Shown piece after piece: positions 1 to 9,063 of a DNA stretch of 41,375 nt (positions are counted from its first letter, which is position 1; each line of letters opens with the position of its first letter). Source of the stretch: an uncultured Flavobacteriales bacterium. GTDB lineage: Bacteria > Bacteroidota > Bacteroidia > Flavobacteriales > BACL11. Where the stretch lies: contig CATMIT010000002.1 in assembly GCA_950069165.1 (NCBI GenBank), positions 1 to 41,375 on the forward strand, read 5' to 3'. The notes under the pieces were generated by a model. That model was given only the letters and a program-made list of their open reading frames with translations. It searched no databases and was not told where the DNA came from. The position numbers were made by a program, and so were the translations under genes.

Positions 1-983
1 GAATGATTTCTTTAATGGGATTAGACACCATAAAAGTTCCAGGGATGACTGTGAACAGATATTGTTCTTCAGGATTAGAAACTATTGCAATTGCAAATGC
101 AAAAATACAAAGTGGAATGGCCGATTGCATTATTGCAGGTGGTGTAGAGTGCATGTCACCTATCCCATTTGGAGGGTGGAGAATTATACCAAATTATGAT
201 GTAGCAAAAGACAATTCTGATTGGTACTGGAACATGGGACTTACTGCTGAGGCAGTTGCCGACAAATGGAACATCAGCAGGAAAGACCAAGATGAATTTG
301 CTTTTAACTCACATAAAAAAGCACTTAACGCAATTGAGAAAGGCTACTTTAAAAGTGGAATTGCACCCATTACCGTAAAGGAAACTTATTTGGATGAAAA
401 CGAAAAAAGACAAGAAAGAGAATATGTTGTAGATACGGATGAAGGACCAAGAAAAGGAGGTTCAGTAGAAGCACTAAACAAATTAAGAACTGTATTTGCT
501 CAAGAAGGAACGGTAACTGCAGGAAACGCATCTCAAACTTCTGATGGAGCAGCTTTTGTTTTATTGATGTCAGAAAAAATGGTTAATGAATTAGAAGTAA
601 AACCAATTGCAAAACTATTGAGTTACTCAGTAGCAGGTGTTGAGCCAAAACACATGGGAATAGGACCAATAGAAGCGATACCAATGGCATTGGAAAAAGC
701 AGGATTGAAACTGGGAGATATTGAACAATTTGAATTGAATGAAGCCTTTGCTTCTCAATCCTTAGCAGTTATTCGTGAATTAGGACTGAACCCAGACATT
801 GTAAATGTAAATGGTGGAGCAATTGCCTTAGGACATCCACTAGGTTGTACAGGAGGAAAACTTACTGTTCAATTGATAAACGAAATGAAAAGAAGAAAGC
901 AGAAATACGGTATGGTTACCATGTGTGTAGGTGCAGGACAAGGAGCGGCCGGAATTTTTGAAATTTTAGAAAATAACCTATAA
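1..983 (+). CDS. Thiolase (acetyl-CoA acyltransferase), 5' partial
   Basis: Thiolase-family enzyme that cleaves 3-ketoacyl-CoA to acetyl-CoA in the last step of beta-oxidation, or condenses acetyl-CoA in reverse. The first visible Met is internal. The nucleophilic Cys lies at residue 21 of the visible 326 aa (motif NRYCSSG) but near residue 90 in complete thiolases, so about 70 N-terminal residues lie outside the window. The other catalytic signatures are intact: GHPLGCTG with its His, and CVGAGQGAAG with the C-terminal Cys. The gene is followed 27 bp later by PEP synthase and then acyl-CoA dehydrogenase on the same strand, which suggests a fatty-acid oxidation operon. The family is certain. 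The choice between degradative and biosynthetic thiolase rests on context. Confidence 0.93.
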   Translation, partial: MISLMGLDTIKVPGMTVNRYCSSGLETIAIANAKIQSGMADCIIAGGVECMSPIPFGGWRIIPNYDVAKDNSDWYWNMGLTAEAVADKWNISRKDQDEFAFNSHKKALNAIEKGYFKSGIAPITVKETYLDENEKRQEREYVVDTDEGPRKGGSVEALNKLRTVFAQEGTVTAGNASQTSDGAAFVLLMSEKMVNELEVKPIAKLLSYSVAGVEPKHMGIGPIEAIPMALEKAGLKLGDIEQFELNEAFASQSLAVIRELGLNPDIVNVNGGAIALGHPLGCTGGKLTVQLINEMKRRKQKYGMVTMCVGAGQGAAGIFEILENNL

Positions 984-1010
984 ACGAAACCAAACTAAAA
1001 AACCACAAAA

Positions 1011-3434
1011 ATGAAAAACAAGTACATTGTCGATTTAACGGAAGTAGAACTATCTGATCTTGAACTAGTTGGAGGAAAAAATGCATCCTTAGGAGAAATG
1101 ATTCAGAATTTATCAAAATTAGGAGTAAATATTCCAGGAGGATTTGCCATTACAGTTGAGGCTTATTGCGAATTTATCAATCATAATAAATTAGATAAGA
1201 AAATTAGATCACTCATTAAAAAGATGAAAAAAGATGATTTGATTTCATTGAAGAAAACTGGATTAGAAATAAGGCAATTAATTAGAAATGGTAAGTGGCC
1301 GAGACAGGTAAAAGAAGAAATCAGGAATAGCTATACCCTCCTATCTCAAAAATATGGATCAGACATTACAGATGTTGCCGTGCGTTCATCTGCTACTGCT
1401 GAAGATTTACCAGAGGCATCTTTTGCAGGACAACAAGAAACTTTTTTGAATGTAAGAGGTCCTGAGGAAATTCTTACTTCTGTCAGAAATTGTTTTGCTT
1501 CCCTTTTTACAGATCGTGCAATTTCCTATCGTGATGATTTTGGATTCGACCATTTTGATATTGGACTTTCGGTTTGTGTGCAAAAAATGGTTCGTTCGGA
1601 TTTAGCTTCTTCTGGAGTAGCTTTTTCATTAGATACTGAAAGTGGATTTAAAGATGTTGTTTTAATAAATGGCTCTTATGGATTAGGTGAAAGTGTTGTT
1701 CAAGGTACTGTTTCACCAGATGAGTTTTTGATTTTCAAACCTACTTTAAAGGAAGGATTTGCATCTATTATTGAAAAGAAAATGGGAAAAAAGGAGAATA
1801 AAATGATTTATTCAACCGACCCAGGACAATTGGTAAAAACGGTACATGTAGGCAATACACAACAAGATGAATTTTGTATCACAGATCGTCAAGCATTAAA
1901 ATTGGCAAAATGGGTTTGTATTATTGAAGATTACTACACCAAGCTAAAAGGATATTGGTGCCCAATGGATACAGAATGGGCAATTGATGGGCTTTCAGGG
2001 AAATTATTTATTGTTCAAGCAAGACCAGAAACCATACATTCCAGAAAGAAAGACAACTCATTAATTGAATACATTATTGACGACACAAACGAAACAACAA
2101 TAAGATTAACTGGGATTGCTGTTGGCGATAAAATCGGACAAGGAAAAGTACAAAAAATGTATTCACTTGATGGTAGAGATGGTAGTTTTGATGGCTCTGA
2201 CTTTAAAGAAGGAGATATTTTAGTTACTGAAATGACCGATCCAGATTGGGAACCAATCATGAAAAAAGCCTCTGCAATTATCACCAATAAAGGAGGTAGA
2301 ACTTGTCATGCAGCTATTGTTGCCCGTGAAATGGGAGTTCCTGCTATTGTAGGTACAGAAAACGGAACAGAAGTCCTTTTTAATGGAGAAGAATTTACGG
2401 TAAGTTGTGCTGAAGGAGATGTTGGAAAAATATATGAGGGGATAGTTCCTTTCAAATTGAAGAAGACAAAATTGGATAATTTACCAACTACAAAAACGCC
2501 AATTATGTTGAATGTAGCTTCTCCTGATTTGGCCTTTAAATTTGCACAAATACCTAATGCAGGAGTAGGACTTGCCAGAGAAGAATTCATCATTAACAAT
2601 TACATACAAGCACACCCTTTAGCACTCTTAAAACACAAAGAATTGGGGGATGAAGAATTATCAGAAAAGATTAGAGTACTCATAAGAGGATTTGAAGATG
2701 AGGAAACTTTTTTCATAAAACGACTATCCTATGGAGTAGCAAAAATTGCATCTGCTTTTTATCCAAAACAAGCAATAGTAAGAATGTCCGATTTTAAATC
2801 CAATGAATATTACAATCTTTTAGGAGGAAGTTATTTTGAACCAACTGAAGAAAATCCAATGATTGGTTGGAGAGGCGCAAGCCGATATTATTCAGATGAA
2901 TTCGAATATGCTTTTGGGATGGAATGTAAAGCAATAAAAAGAGTGAGAGAAAAAATGGGACTCACAAATGTAACCATTATGATTCCATTTTGCCGTACTG
3001 TAGAAGAATTGAAAAAGGTATACAAAGTGATGAAAAAATATGGATTACAAAGAGGAAAAGATGGACTTCAAGTGTACTTAATGGCAGAACTGCCATCTAA
3101 TATTTTAATGGCAGAAGAATTTGCAAAACACATTGATGGTTTTTCTATTGGTTCTAACGATTTAACTCAACTTACGCTTGGGCTGGATAGAGATTCTTCA
3201 CTTGTTGCTCATATTTATGATGAAAGAAATCCAGCAGTAAAACGATCTATTTCAAACTTGATAAAAGTAGCAAAAAAGACAAATACAAAAGTTGGAATTT
3301 GTGGACAAGGACCCTCTGACTATCCTGATTTTGCTCAATTTTTAGTGGAAGAAGGAATCGACACCATTTCGGTAACTCCAGATTCTATGTTAAAGACAAT
3401 AAAAGCAATTGCGAAAATAGAAAACAAAAAATAA
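1011..3434 (+). CDS. ppsA: Phosphoenolpyruvate synthase
   Basis: Converts pyruvate, ATP and water to PEP, AMP and phosphate in gluconeogenesis. The protein is 807 aa, close to the usual ~790-800 aa. The N-terminal PEP/pyruvate-binding ATP-grasp region starts with VGGKNASLGEM. A mobile phosphohistidine domain follows, with GGRTCHAAIVAREMG and the phospho-accepting His at residue 433. The C-terminal TIM barrel contains GICGQGPSD with the catalytic Cys at 764. The ATG is preceded by an A-rich leader. The acyl-CoA dehydrogenase starts 4 bp after the stop, so the two are probably co-transcribed. Its position between two beta-oxidation genes is notable: it could return pyruvate carbon to sugar synthesis when lipids are the carbon source (inference). 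Confidence 0.95.
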   Translation: MKNKYIVDLTEVELSDLELVGGKNASLGEMIQNLSKLGVNIPGGFAITVEAYCEFINHNKLDKKIRSLIKKMKKDDLISLKKTGLEIRQLIRNGKWPRQVKEEIRNSYTLLSQKYGSDITDVAVRSSATAEDLPEASFAGQQETFLNVRGPEEILTSVRNCFASLFTDRAISYRDDFGFDHFDIGLSVCVQKMVRSDLASSGVAFSLDTESGFKDVVLINGSYGLGESVVQGTVSPDEFLIFKPTLKEGFASIIEKKMGKKENKMIYSTDPGQLVKTVHVGNTQQDEFCITDRQALKLAKWVCIIEDYYTKLKGYWCPMDTEWAIDGLSGKLFIVQARPETIHSRKKDNSLIEYIIDDTNETTIRLTGIAVGDKIGQGKVQKMYSLDGRDGSFDGSDFKEGDILVTEMTDPDWEPIMKKASAIITNKGGRTCHAAIVAREMGVPAIVGTENGTEVLFNGEEFTVSCAEGDVGKIYEGIVPFKLKKTKLDNLPTTKTPIMLNVASPDLAFKFAQIPNAGVGLAREEFIINNYIQAHPLALLKHKELGDEELSEKIRVLIRGFEDEETFFIKRLSYGVAKIASAFYPKQAIVRMSDFKSNEYYNLLGGSYFEPTEENPMIGWRGASRYYSDEFEYAFGMECKAIKRVREKMGLTNVTIMIPFCRTVEELKKVYKVMKKYGLQRGKDGLQVYLMAELPSNILMAEEFAKHIDGFSIGSNDLTQLTLGLDRDSSLVAHIYDERNPAVKRSISNLIKVAKKTNTKVGICGQGPSDYPDFAQFLVEEGIDTISVTPDSMLKTIKAIAKIENKK

Positions 3435-3438
3435 AGAC

Positions 3439-5214
3439 ATGATAAAAGGAGGAGAATTTTTAATAATAGACCAAGAGGCAAACAATATATTTATCCCAGA
3501 AGATTTTGGAGAAGAACAATTGATGATGGCCTCTGCCACTAAAGAATTTGTAGAAAAAGAATTGGATCCACATAGAGAACAATTCGAAAAGAAGGATTAC
3601 AAACTAACTGAGGACTGCATGAAAAAAGCGGGAGAATTGGGACTTTTAGGAATTGGAGTCCCTACAAAATATGGTGGAATGGGAATGCCATTCAACACTT
3701 CCGTTTTAATTTGTGATAGAATTAGCGGTGCTAATGGTTCCTTCTCCACAGCATATGGAGCACATACAGGAATTGGAACCCTGCCTATTCAATTGTATGG
3801 AGATGAAAATCAGAGGAAAAAATATTTACCAAAATTGGCTACTGGAGAATGGATGAGTTGTTATTGTTTAACTGAACCTGGAGCAGGCTCAGATGCTAAC
3901 TCAGGAAAAACTAAAGCAGTTTTAACTGAAGATGGAAAACATTACCTTATTACAGGACAAAAAATGTGGATTTCAAATGCAGGATTTGCAAATGTATTTA
4001 TTGTATTTGCTAGAATTGAAGATGATAAAAACATTACTGCATTCATTTTGGAAAAAGAGATGGAGGGTATAACTATGGGTGAGGAAGAGCACAAATTAGG
4101 ATTAAACTCCTCCTCTACTCGTCAAGTATTTTTTAATGAAGTAAGTGTTTCGGTTGAAAGCCTATTAGGAGGTAGAGGAAACGGATTTAAAATTGCTATG
4201 AATGCCTTAAATGTTGGGAGAATTAAACTCTCAGCTGCAGTATTGGATGCCTGCAGAAGAATGATTTCTCTTTCTACCAACTATTCGAATGAACGTATTC
4301 AATTTGGAGTTCCTATTGCAAAATTTGGAGCAATAAAACATAAATTAGCAGATATGGCTGTACGAACTTTTGCTATTGAATCAGCAACTTATAGAGCTGG
4401 AGCAGAAATTGAAAAAAATATTGGAAGGTTGGAAGCTGAAGGAATAGATCATCAAAAAGCCCACTTAAAAGGAATTGAAGAATATGCTATTGAGTGTTCT
4501 ATTGTAAAAGTTTTGGGTTCGGAAACCATACAGTTTTGTTCGGATGAAGGCATTCAAATTTATGGAGGTATGGGCTATTCTGCAGATACGCCAATGGAAG
4601 CAGCATACCGTGATGCCCGTATTTCTAGAATTTATGAGGGAACAAACGAAATCAACCGAATGTTATTGGTAGGGATGATACTTAAAAAAGCAATGAAAGG
4701 AGAATTAGACATTATGACTCCTGCTTTGAAAATTGCAGAAGATTTAATGAGTATTCCTTCATTTGAAAGACCAGATGAAAGTAAATTATTTGCAGTCGAA
4801 AAAGAGCAAGTGAAGAAATTGAAAAAAGCAATTCTAATGGCAGCAGGAAAAGCAGCTCAGCACTTTGCAATGGACATTGAAAAAGAGCAAGAAGTATTGA
4901 TGAACTTAGCGGATATGGTAATTGAAGTATATACTGCAGAATCTGCAATTTTAAGAGCTGAAAAACTAGCAAATAAAAATGGGGAGGAAGCTACAGAACA
5001 CCAAATCGCAATGAGTAAGTTATTCTTGTATCAAGCAATTAAAAACTGCAACCAATCAGGAGAAGAAGTAATTTTATCTTTTGCAGAAGGAGACGAGCAA
5101 AGAATGTTATTAATGGGATTAAAACGATTTACAAAAGGATACACCATTAACCCTAAAGAAATGAGAAGATCTGTTGCAGCAAAACTGATTGAAGAAAATA
5201 AGTATTGTTTTTAG
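3439..5214 (+). CDS. Acyl-CoA dehydrogenase, long form
   Basis: FAD-dependent enzyme that introduces the 2,3 double bond in acyl-CoA, the first step of beta-oxidation. At 591 aa it is longer than the ~380-aa short/medium-chain enzymes, with an extra C-terminal region (about 420-591) as in very-long-chain ACAD/ACAD9-like proteins. Visible signatures are the substrate/FAD loop CYCLTEPGAGSDA, the second signature QIYGGMGYS, and RIYEGTNEINR with the likely catalytic base Glu400. The sequence AAAGGAGG near the start lies inside the reading frame and encodes KGGEFL, a segment I recall as typical near the N terminus of Bacteroidota homologues, so the ATG before it is kept and the motif is not read as a ribosome-binding site. 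Chain-length preference is not determinable from sequence. Confidence 0.94.
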   Translation: MIKGGEFLIIDQEANNIFIPEDFGEEQLMMASATKEFVEKELDPHREQFEKKDYKLTEDCMKKAGELGLLGIGVPTKYGGMGMPFNTSVLICDRISGANGSFSTAYGAHTGIGTLPIQLYGDENQRKKYLPKLATGEWMSCYCLTEPGAGSDANSGKTKAVLTEDGKHYLITGQKMWISNAGFANVFIVFARIEDDKNITAFILEKEMEGITMGEEEHKLGLNSSSTRQVFFNEVSVSVESLLGGRGNGFKIAMNALNVGRIKLSAAVLDACRRMISLSTNYSNERIQFGVPIAKFGAIKHKLADMAVRTFAIESATYRAGAEIEKNIGRLEAEGIDHQKAHLKGIEEYAIECSIVKVLGSETIQFCSDEGIQIYGGMGYSADTPMEAAYRDARISRIYEGTNEINRMLLVGMILKKAMKGELDIMTPALKIAEDLMSIPSFERPDESKLFAVEKEQVKKLKKAILMAAGKAAQHFAMDIEKEQEVLMNLADMVIEVYTAESAILRAEKLANKNGEEATEHQIAMSKLFLYQAIKNCNQSGEEVILSFAEGDEQRMLLMGLKRFTKGYTINPKEMRRSVAAKLIEENKYCF

Positions 5215-5226
5215 AAAAGAGAACAA

Positions 5227-6030
5227 ATGACTCAACTCAAAAATAAAACCATACTGATTACTGGAGGAGCTTCTGGAATTGGAAAAATAATGAGTCGTTT
5301 GTCCTTAGAGAGAAATGCAAAAGTTATTATTTGGGATATTAATACTCAAAACATAGAAAATACCTTAAAAAGGTTAAATCCTTTAGGAAATATCACTTCT
5401 TATGTGGTTGATATTTCTAATCTTTCACAAATAGAAAAAACTGCAGAACAACTTAAAAAAGAGCATGGATATATTGATATTCTCATCAACAATGCAGGAA
5501 TAGTTGTAGGGAAATATTTTCATGAGCACAATGCAACTGAAATTGAAAAAACCTTCAGTATTAACAGCTCTGCTCCTATGCATATTTGCAATCAGTTTTT
5601 AAAAAATATGATGGAAGAAAATGCTGGACATATTTGCAATATAGCATCCTCAGCCGGCTTAGTTGCTAATCCTAAAATGTCAGTTTATGCAGCAAGTAAA
5701 TGGGCTATTTTTGCATGGTCCGATAGTTTGCGTTTGGAAATGAAACAACTCCAAAAAAATATTCAAGTCACCACTATCCTCCCTTACTACATAAATACTG
5801 GAATGTTTGATGGTATACAATCTCGCATCCCCATTTTGGATGCAGAAGCAGCCGCACTAACGATTATTAAGGCAATAGAAAAGAACAAGAAAATCATTAG
5901 CATTCCTGGGTGGATTTATCGTTTTACTCGTTTTGGGCAGGCCTTTATGTCGGTGGATGTGTTTGATTGGTTTGCAGGAAGTATTATGGGAATTTACAAA
6001 ACCATGGATGATTTTAAAGGACGTAAATAA
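5227..6030 (+). CDS. SDR-family oxidoreductase
   Basis: Classical short-chain dehydrogenase/reductase of 267 aa. The Rossmann nucleotide-binding motif TGGASGIG is at residues 12-19, NNAG at 88-91, the catalytic Ser near 141-142, and Tyr154 and Lys158 form the YxxxK motif (YAASK). The Asp at the end of the second strand (IIWDI) suggests NAD rather than NADP, by family rule. It begins 12 bp after the acyl-CoA dehydrogenase and precedes an aldehyde dehydrogenase, so an alcohol or ketone intermediate of lipid metabolism is a plausible substrate (inference). The overall pattern resembles 17-beta-hydroxysteroid-dehydrogenase-11-like SDRs, but the substrate is unknown. Confidence 0.9.
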   Translation: MTQLKNKTILITGGASGIGKIMSRLSLERNAKVIIWDINTQNIENTLKRLNPLGNITSYVVDISNLSQIEKTAEQLKKEHGYIDILINNAGIVVGKYFHEHNATEIEKTFSINSSAPMHICNQFLKNMMEENAGHICNIASSAGLVANPKMSVYAASKWAIFAWSDSLRLEMKQLQKNIQVTTILPYYINTGMFDGIQSRIPILDAEAAALTIIKAIEKNKKIISIPGWIYRFTRFGQAFMSVDVFDWFAGSIMGIYKTMDDFKGRK

Positions 6031-6044
6031 TTAGCTTATCTTTG
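6012..6044 (+). promoter_or_regulatory. Candidate Bacteroidota promoter before aldehyde dehydrogenase
   Basis: A perfect -7 element TATCTTTG (TAnnTTTG consensus) lies at 6037-6044. A weak upstream TTTTA at 6012-6016 is separated from it by 20 nt. The box ends only 4 nt before the ATG of the aldehyde dehydrogenase, so transcription would start at or inside the start codon, giving a leaderless message. The element overlaps the end of the SDR gene. Confidence 0.4.
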
Positions 6045-6048
6045 AAAA

Positions 6049-7419
6049 ATGGATATTGCAAAAATTGTAAATCAGCAAAAGAGTTTCTTTAATTCTAACT
6101 CCACAAAAGAGGTTAATCTCAGAATTGAAACTTTAAAAAAGTTAAAACTCATTTTAAAAGAAAATGAGGATAAACTCTATACTGCTATTTATGATGATTT
6201 TAAAAAGTCAAAATTTGAAACTTACCTTACGGAACTATCCCTTATTTATAACGAACTGAATGATGCGATTAGGAATCTGAAAAAATGGAGTAAGCAAAAA
6301 AGGGTAAGAACCAATCTTGCTAACTTTCCTGCCAAAAGCTATATTATCCCTGAACCATTGGGAACTATTTTGGTTATTTCCGCTTGGAACTATCCGTATC
6401 AAATTGCACTTATTCCTGCTATTTCGGCAATTGCTGCAGGAAATACAGTGGTGATAAAACCTTCTGAAATTCCTAATAATACAAGTAAGGTATTAGCACA
6501 ACTTATCAATACTAATTTTGATGAAAATCACCTTACAGTAATAGAGGGAGATGTAGCAACTACCACTGAATTACTCCAGCAAAAATGGGATAAAATCTTC
6601 TTCACAGGAAGTACTCCTGTCGGGAAAATAATTTACAAAGCAGCAGCCGAAAACTTAACTCCTGTAACTTTAGAATTGGGAGGAAAAAGTCCAACTTTTG
6701 TTTTAGCAGACTGTAACATAAAGATAACAGCTAAAAGAATAGTTTGGGCAAAATTCCTAAATGCAGGACAAACTTGCATTGCCCCTGATTATCTGTTAGT
6801 AGAAAAACGGGTAGAAACAAAACTATTAGAAGCCTTAAAAAAAGAAATTGAGGATTTTTACCCTCATTCCGAAAACATAAACGAAAACTATGTTCAAATT
6901 GTAAATGAAAGAAATTTTAACCGACTAGCACAACTTATTCCTACTGATAAAATTTATCATGGAGGGGAGGTAAATCCAGAAAACAGAAGTATCGCCCCTA
7001 CCCTTTTGCGCAACATTGGTTTTGAAGACCACATAATGCAAGATGAAATTTTCGGACCAATACTTCCTATTATTGCCTTTGAAAACTTAGAGGATGTAAT
7101 AAAAAAAGTGAAAGAAAAAGAAAAGCCACTTTCACTATATATCTATTCCATAAACAAAAAAGTAATCAAAAAGATACTCCATGAAATTTCATTTGGAGGT
7201 GGTGCAATTAACGAATCCTTAGTTCAAATGTCCAACCCTAACTTGCCTTTTGGAGGAGTTGGAGCAAGTGGAATAGGAAACTATCATTCCAAAACTGGGT
7301 TTGATACTTTCACCCATTACAAAAGTATTTTACACAAAACATCTTGGTTGGAACCCAATATAAAATACACACCTTTTACAGAATTGAAAAGTAAAATCTT
7401 AAAATTCCTTTTAGAATAA
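6049..7419 (+). CDS. Aldehyde dehydrogenase, class 3-like
   Basis: NAD(P)-dependent oxidation of an aldehyde to its carboxylic acid. At 456 aa it matches the shorter ALDH3/fatty-aldehyde dehydrogenase class rather than the ~490-500-aa class 1/2 enzymes. The general base Glu209 (LELGGKSP) and nucleophile Cys243 (NAGQTCIAPDY) fall at the positions expected for ALDH3. The NPFGG-like segment near the C terminus reads NLPFGGVGASGIG. The gene lies 18 bp after the SDR gene and has its own candidate promoter box, so it may be expressed with or apart from the upstream genes. With the SDR it could oxidise a long-chain alcohol through the aldehyde to the fatty acid (inference). Confidence 0.92.
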   Translation: MDIAKIVNQQKSFFNSNSTKEVNLRIETLKKLKLILKENEDKLYTAIYDDFKKSKFETYLTELSLIYNELNDAIRNLKKWSKQKRVRTNLANFPAKSYIIPEPLGTILVISAWNYPYQIALIPAISAIAAGNTVVIKPSEIPNNTSKVLAQLINTNFDENHLTVIEGDVATTTELLQQKWDKIFFTGSTPVGKIIYKAAAENLTPVTLELGGKSPTFVLADCNIKITAKRIVWAKFLNAGQTCIAPDYLLVEKRVETKLLEALKKEIEDFYPHSENINENYVQIVNERNFNRLAQLIPTDKIYHGGEVNPENRSIAPTLLRNIGFEDHIMQDEIFGPILPIIAFENLEDVIKKVKEKEKPLSLYIYSINKKVIKKILHEISFGGGAINESLVQMSNPNLPFGGVGASGIGNYHSKTGFDTFTHYKSILHKTSWLEPNIKYTPFTELKSKILKFLLE

Positions 7420-7430
7420 CGCATATTTCA

Positions 7431-7805
7431 GAAGTCTTATTTTGGGGAATGTTTGGTATTTGTGCAGAAATAGCATTTACTTCTATTTTCAACCTCATTA
7501 CAAAAAAGAAAATTGCTTTAATGGGACATACTTCCCTTTAGATGTTTCCAATTTATGCTTTCGGATTATCCTATGGTTTTGATTTAGCAGAAAGTCTTAT
7601 TCAGAATGATCTCATTCGATATTTATCCTATCCTATTTGGGTTTGGATGATTGAAATTTTGGTAAGTTATCCTTTATTAAAACTTGGCATACGACTTTGG
7701 GATTACAGTTATTTAAGCAAAGAAAAGCATTGGAAAGGTATCTTCAGTTTTGTTCATTTCCCAGCTTGGATTTTCCTAGGAATTCTGGTAGAATACATCA
7801 AGTAA
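7431..7805 (+). pseudogene. Interrupted TMEM229/PF06541-like membrane protein
   Basis: One reading frame, with an in-frame TAG at 7539-7541, encodes a small hydrophobic protein. The upstream part (from about 7431) contains GMFGICAEIAFTSIFNL and LMGHTSL. The TAG follows, then MFPIYAFGL at 7542. Later come IWVWMIEILVSYPL, WDYSYL and a final LVEYIK. This resembles the TMEM229 / putative ABC-transporter type IV family, in which a segment like GVTSVWALFIYG is followed by a WE-containing helix and the WDYS motif. The TAG falls where the family has Trp, so one G-to-A change (TGG to TAG) explains it. No ATG precedes 7449 in frame. ATG 7542 directly follows the stop, so a fragment of 87 aa could still be made. 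Sequencing error or readthrough cannot be excluded. Confidence 0.7.
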
Positions 7806-7845
7806 ATACTGATTTAATTAATATCAGATAGCAAATTCCTTTTGA

Positions 7846-7853
7846 TATCTTTA
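7846..7853 (+). promoter_or_regulatory. Candidate -7 box before DEAD-box helicase
   Basis: TATCTTTA differs from the TAnnTTTG consensus only in the last base. It ends 4 nt before the helicase ATG, the same spacing as the boxes before the aldehyde dehydrogenase and UbiD genes. I see no good -33 element, so the call is weak on its own. Confidence 0.3.
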
Positions 7854-7857
7854 CAAC

Positions 7858-9063
7858 ATGAAATTTACAACATTTAAGTTCGGAAACGAATTGCAAGAAG
7901 GGCTTGATATGATGGGATTTGAAAAGGCCACCCCAATACAAGAACAAGCAATACCCATAATACAAGCAGGGAGAGATTTAATCGCATGTGCACAAACAGG
8001 AACAGGAAAAACAGCAGCTTTTGTGTTGCCCATTTTGGACAAGCTCACAAAAGGGCATCAAAATAATAAAGTAAATACAATAATTATTGTACCAACTAGG
8101 GAACTTGCCAAGCAAATTGACATGCAAATTGAAGGGTTTTCCTATTTCACCAATTCATCTTCTTACCCTATTTATGGTGGAGGAACTGGAGTGGAGTTTG
8201 ACAATCAGAAACAAGCACTTAAAAATGGTGCGGATATCATTATTTGTACTCCTGGTAGATTATTGGCTCATTTAGATTTTGATTATTTTGATACTTCAGG
8301 GGTTCAGCATTTTATATTGGATGAAGCAGATAGAATGTTAGACATGGGATTTTTTGATGATATTATGAAAATTACAAAATCATTACCTGAAAAAATGCAA
8401 ACACTTTTGTTTTCAGCAACAATGCCTCCAAAAATTAGAACACTTGCTACCAAATTACTCGATAATCCGGCAAGTATAAGTTTAGCAATTTCAAAACCTG
8501 CAGCAGGTATTACTCAATCTGCTTATATGGTACACGATAGCCAAAAGGTAAATTTGGCAAGAGAAATACTAAGAGCAAAAGGAAAAGATTTAAGTCATGT
8601 CCTCATTTTTGCCTCAAGCATAAAAAGTGTAAGAGAAATTAAAAAAACTTTAAACAGAGCAGGAATGAAAGCCTCTGAAATGCATTCTGGGTTGGATCAA
8701 AGCGAAAGAGAAGAAACCATAAGAGACTTTAAAAATAAGAAAATTAGAATCTTAGTTGCTACCGATATTTTATCCAGAGGAATAGATATCCAAGAAATTG
8801 AATTGGTTATTAATTATGAAGTACCTCATGATGCAGAGGATTATGTGCACAGAATTGGGCGTACTGCCAGAGCGGACAGAACAGGAGAAGCTATTACTTT
8901 TATTAGTCCAAAACAAGTGCGAAACTTTAAGGATATTGAAAAACTGATTGAAAAAGAAGTTCCAAAACTTAGTTTACCAAATGGTTTTGAGAGAGCTCCT
9001 GAATATAAGATTCAAACAAAGAATAAAAAGAATAAACAGTGGAGAAAATTCAAGAAGAAGTGA
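7858..9063 (+). CDS. DEAD-box ATP-dependent RNA helicase, RhlE-like
   Basis: ATP-dependent RNA unwinding, with likely roles in ribosome assembly or RNA turnover. The 401-aa protein has the ordered helicase motifs: Q motif around residues 20-30 (TPIQEQAIP), motif I AQTGTGKT at 45-52, Ia PTREL at 79-83, Ib TPGR at 131-134, DEAD at 155-158, SAT at 186-188, and HRIGRTAR at 331-338. The tail is short and strongly basic (KNKKNKQWRKFKKK), probably an RNA-binding patch, and there is no DbpA-type C-terminal domain. The gene stands alone on the + strand between the broken membrane gene and the convergent UbiD gene, and their stop codons abut with no spacer. RhlE-type is the best subfamily guess. Confidence 0.94.
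   Translation: MKFTTFKFGNELQEGLDMMGFEKATPIQEQAIPIIQAGRDLIACAQTGTGKTAAFVLPILDKLTKGHQNNKVNTIIIVPTRELAKQIDMQIEGFSYFTNSSSYPIYGGGTGVEFDNQKQALKNGADIIICTPGRLLAHLDFDYFDTSGVQHFILDEADRMLDMGFFDDIMKITKSLPEKMQTLLFSATMPPKIRTLATKLLDNPASISLAISKPAAGITQSAYMVHDSQKVNLAREILRAKGKDLSHVLIFASSIKSVREIKKTLNRAGMKASEMHSGLDQSEREETIRDFKNKKIRILVATDILSRGIDIQEIELVINYEVPHDAEDYVHRIGRTARADRTGEAITFISPKQVRNFKDIEKLIEKEVPKLSLPNGFERAPEYKIQTKNKKNKQWRKFKKK

Noticed and set aside
3445..3451. AAAGGAGG as a ribosome-binding site for a later start in the acyl-CoA dehydrogenase
   Set aside because: No suitable start codon follows at the right distance, and the encoded KGGEFL segment looks like genuine coding sequence.
7809..7827. Small inverted repeat CTGAT...ATCAG before the helicase
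   Set aside because: Only 5 paired bases with a 9-nt AT-rich centre; too weak for a terminator or operator call.
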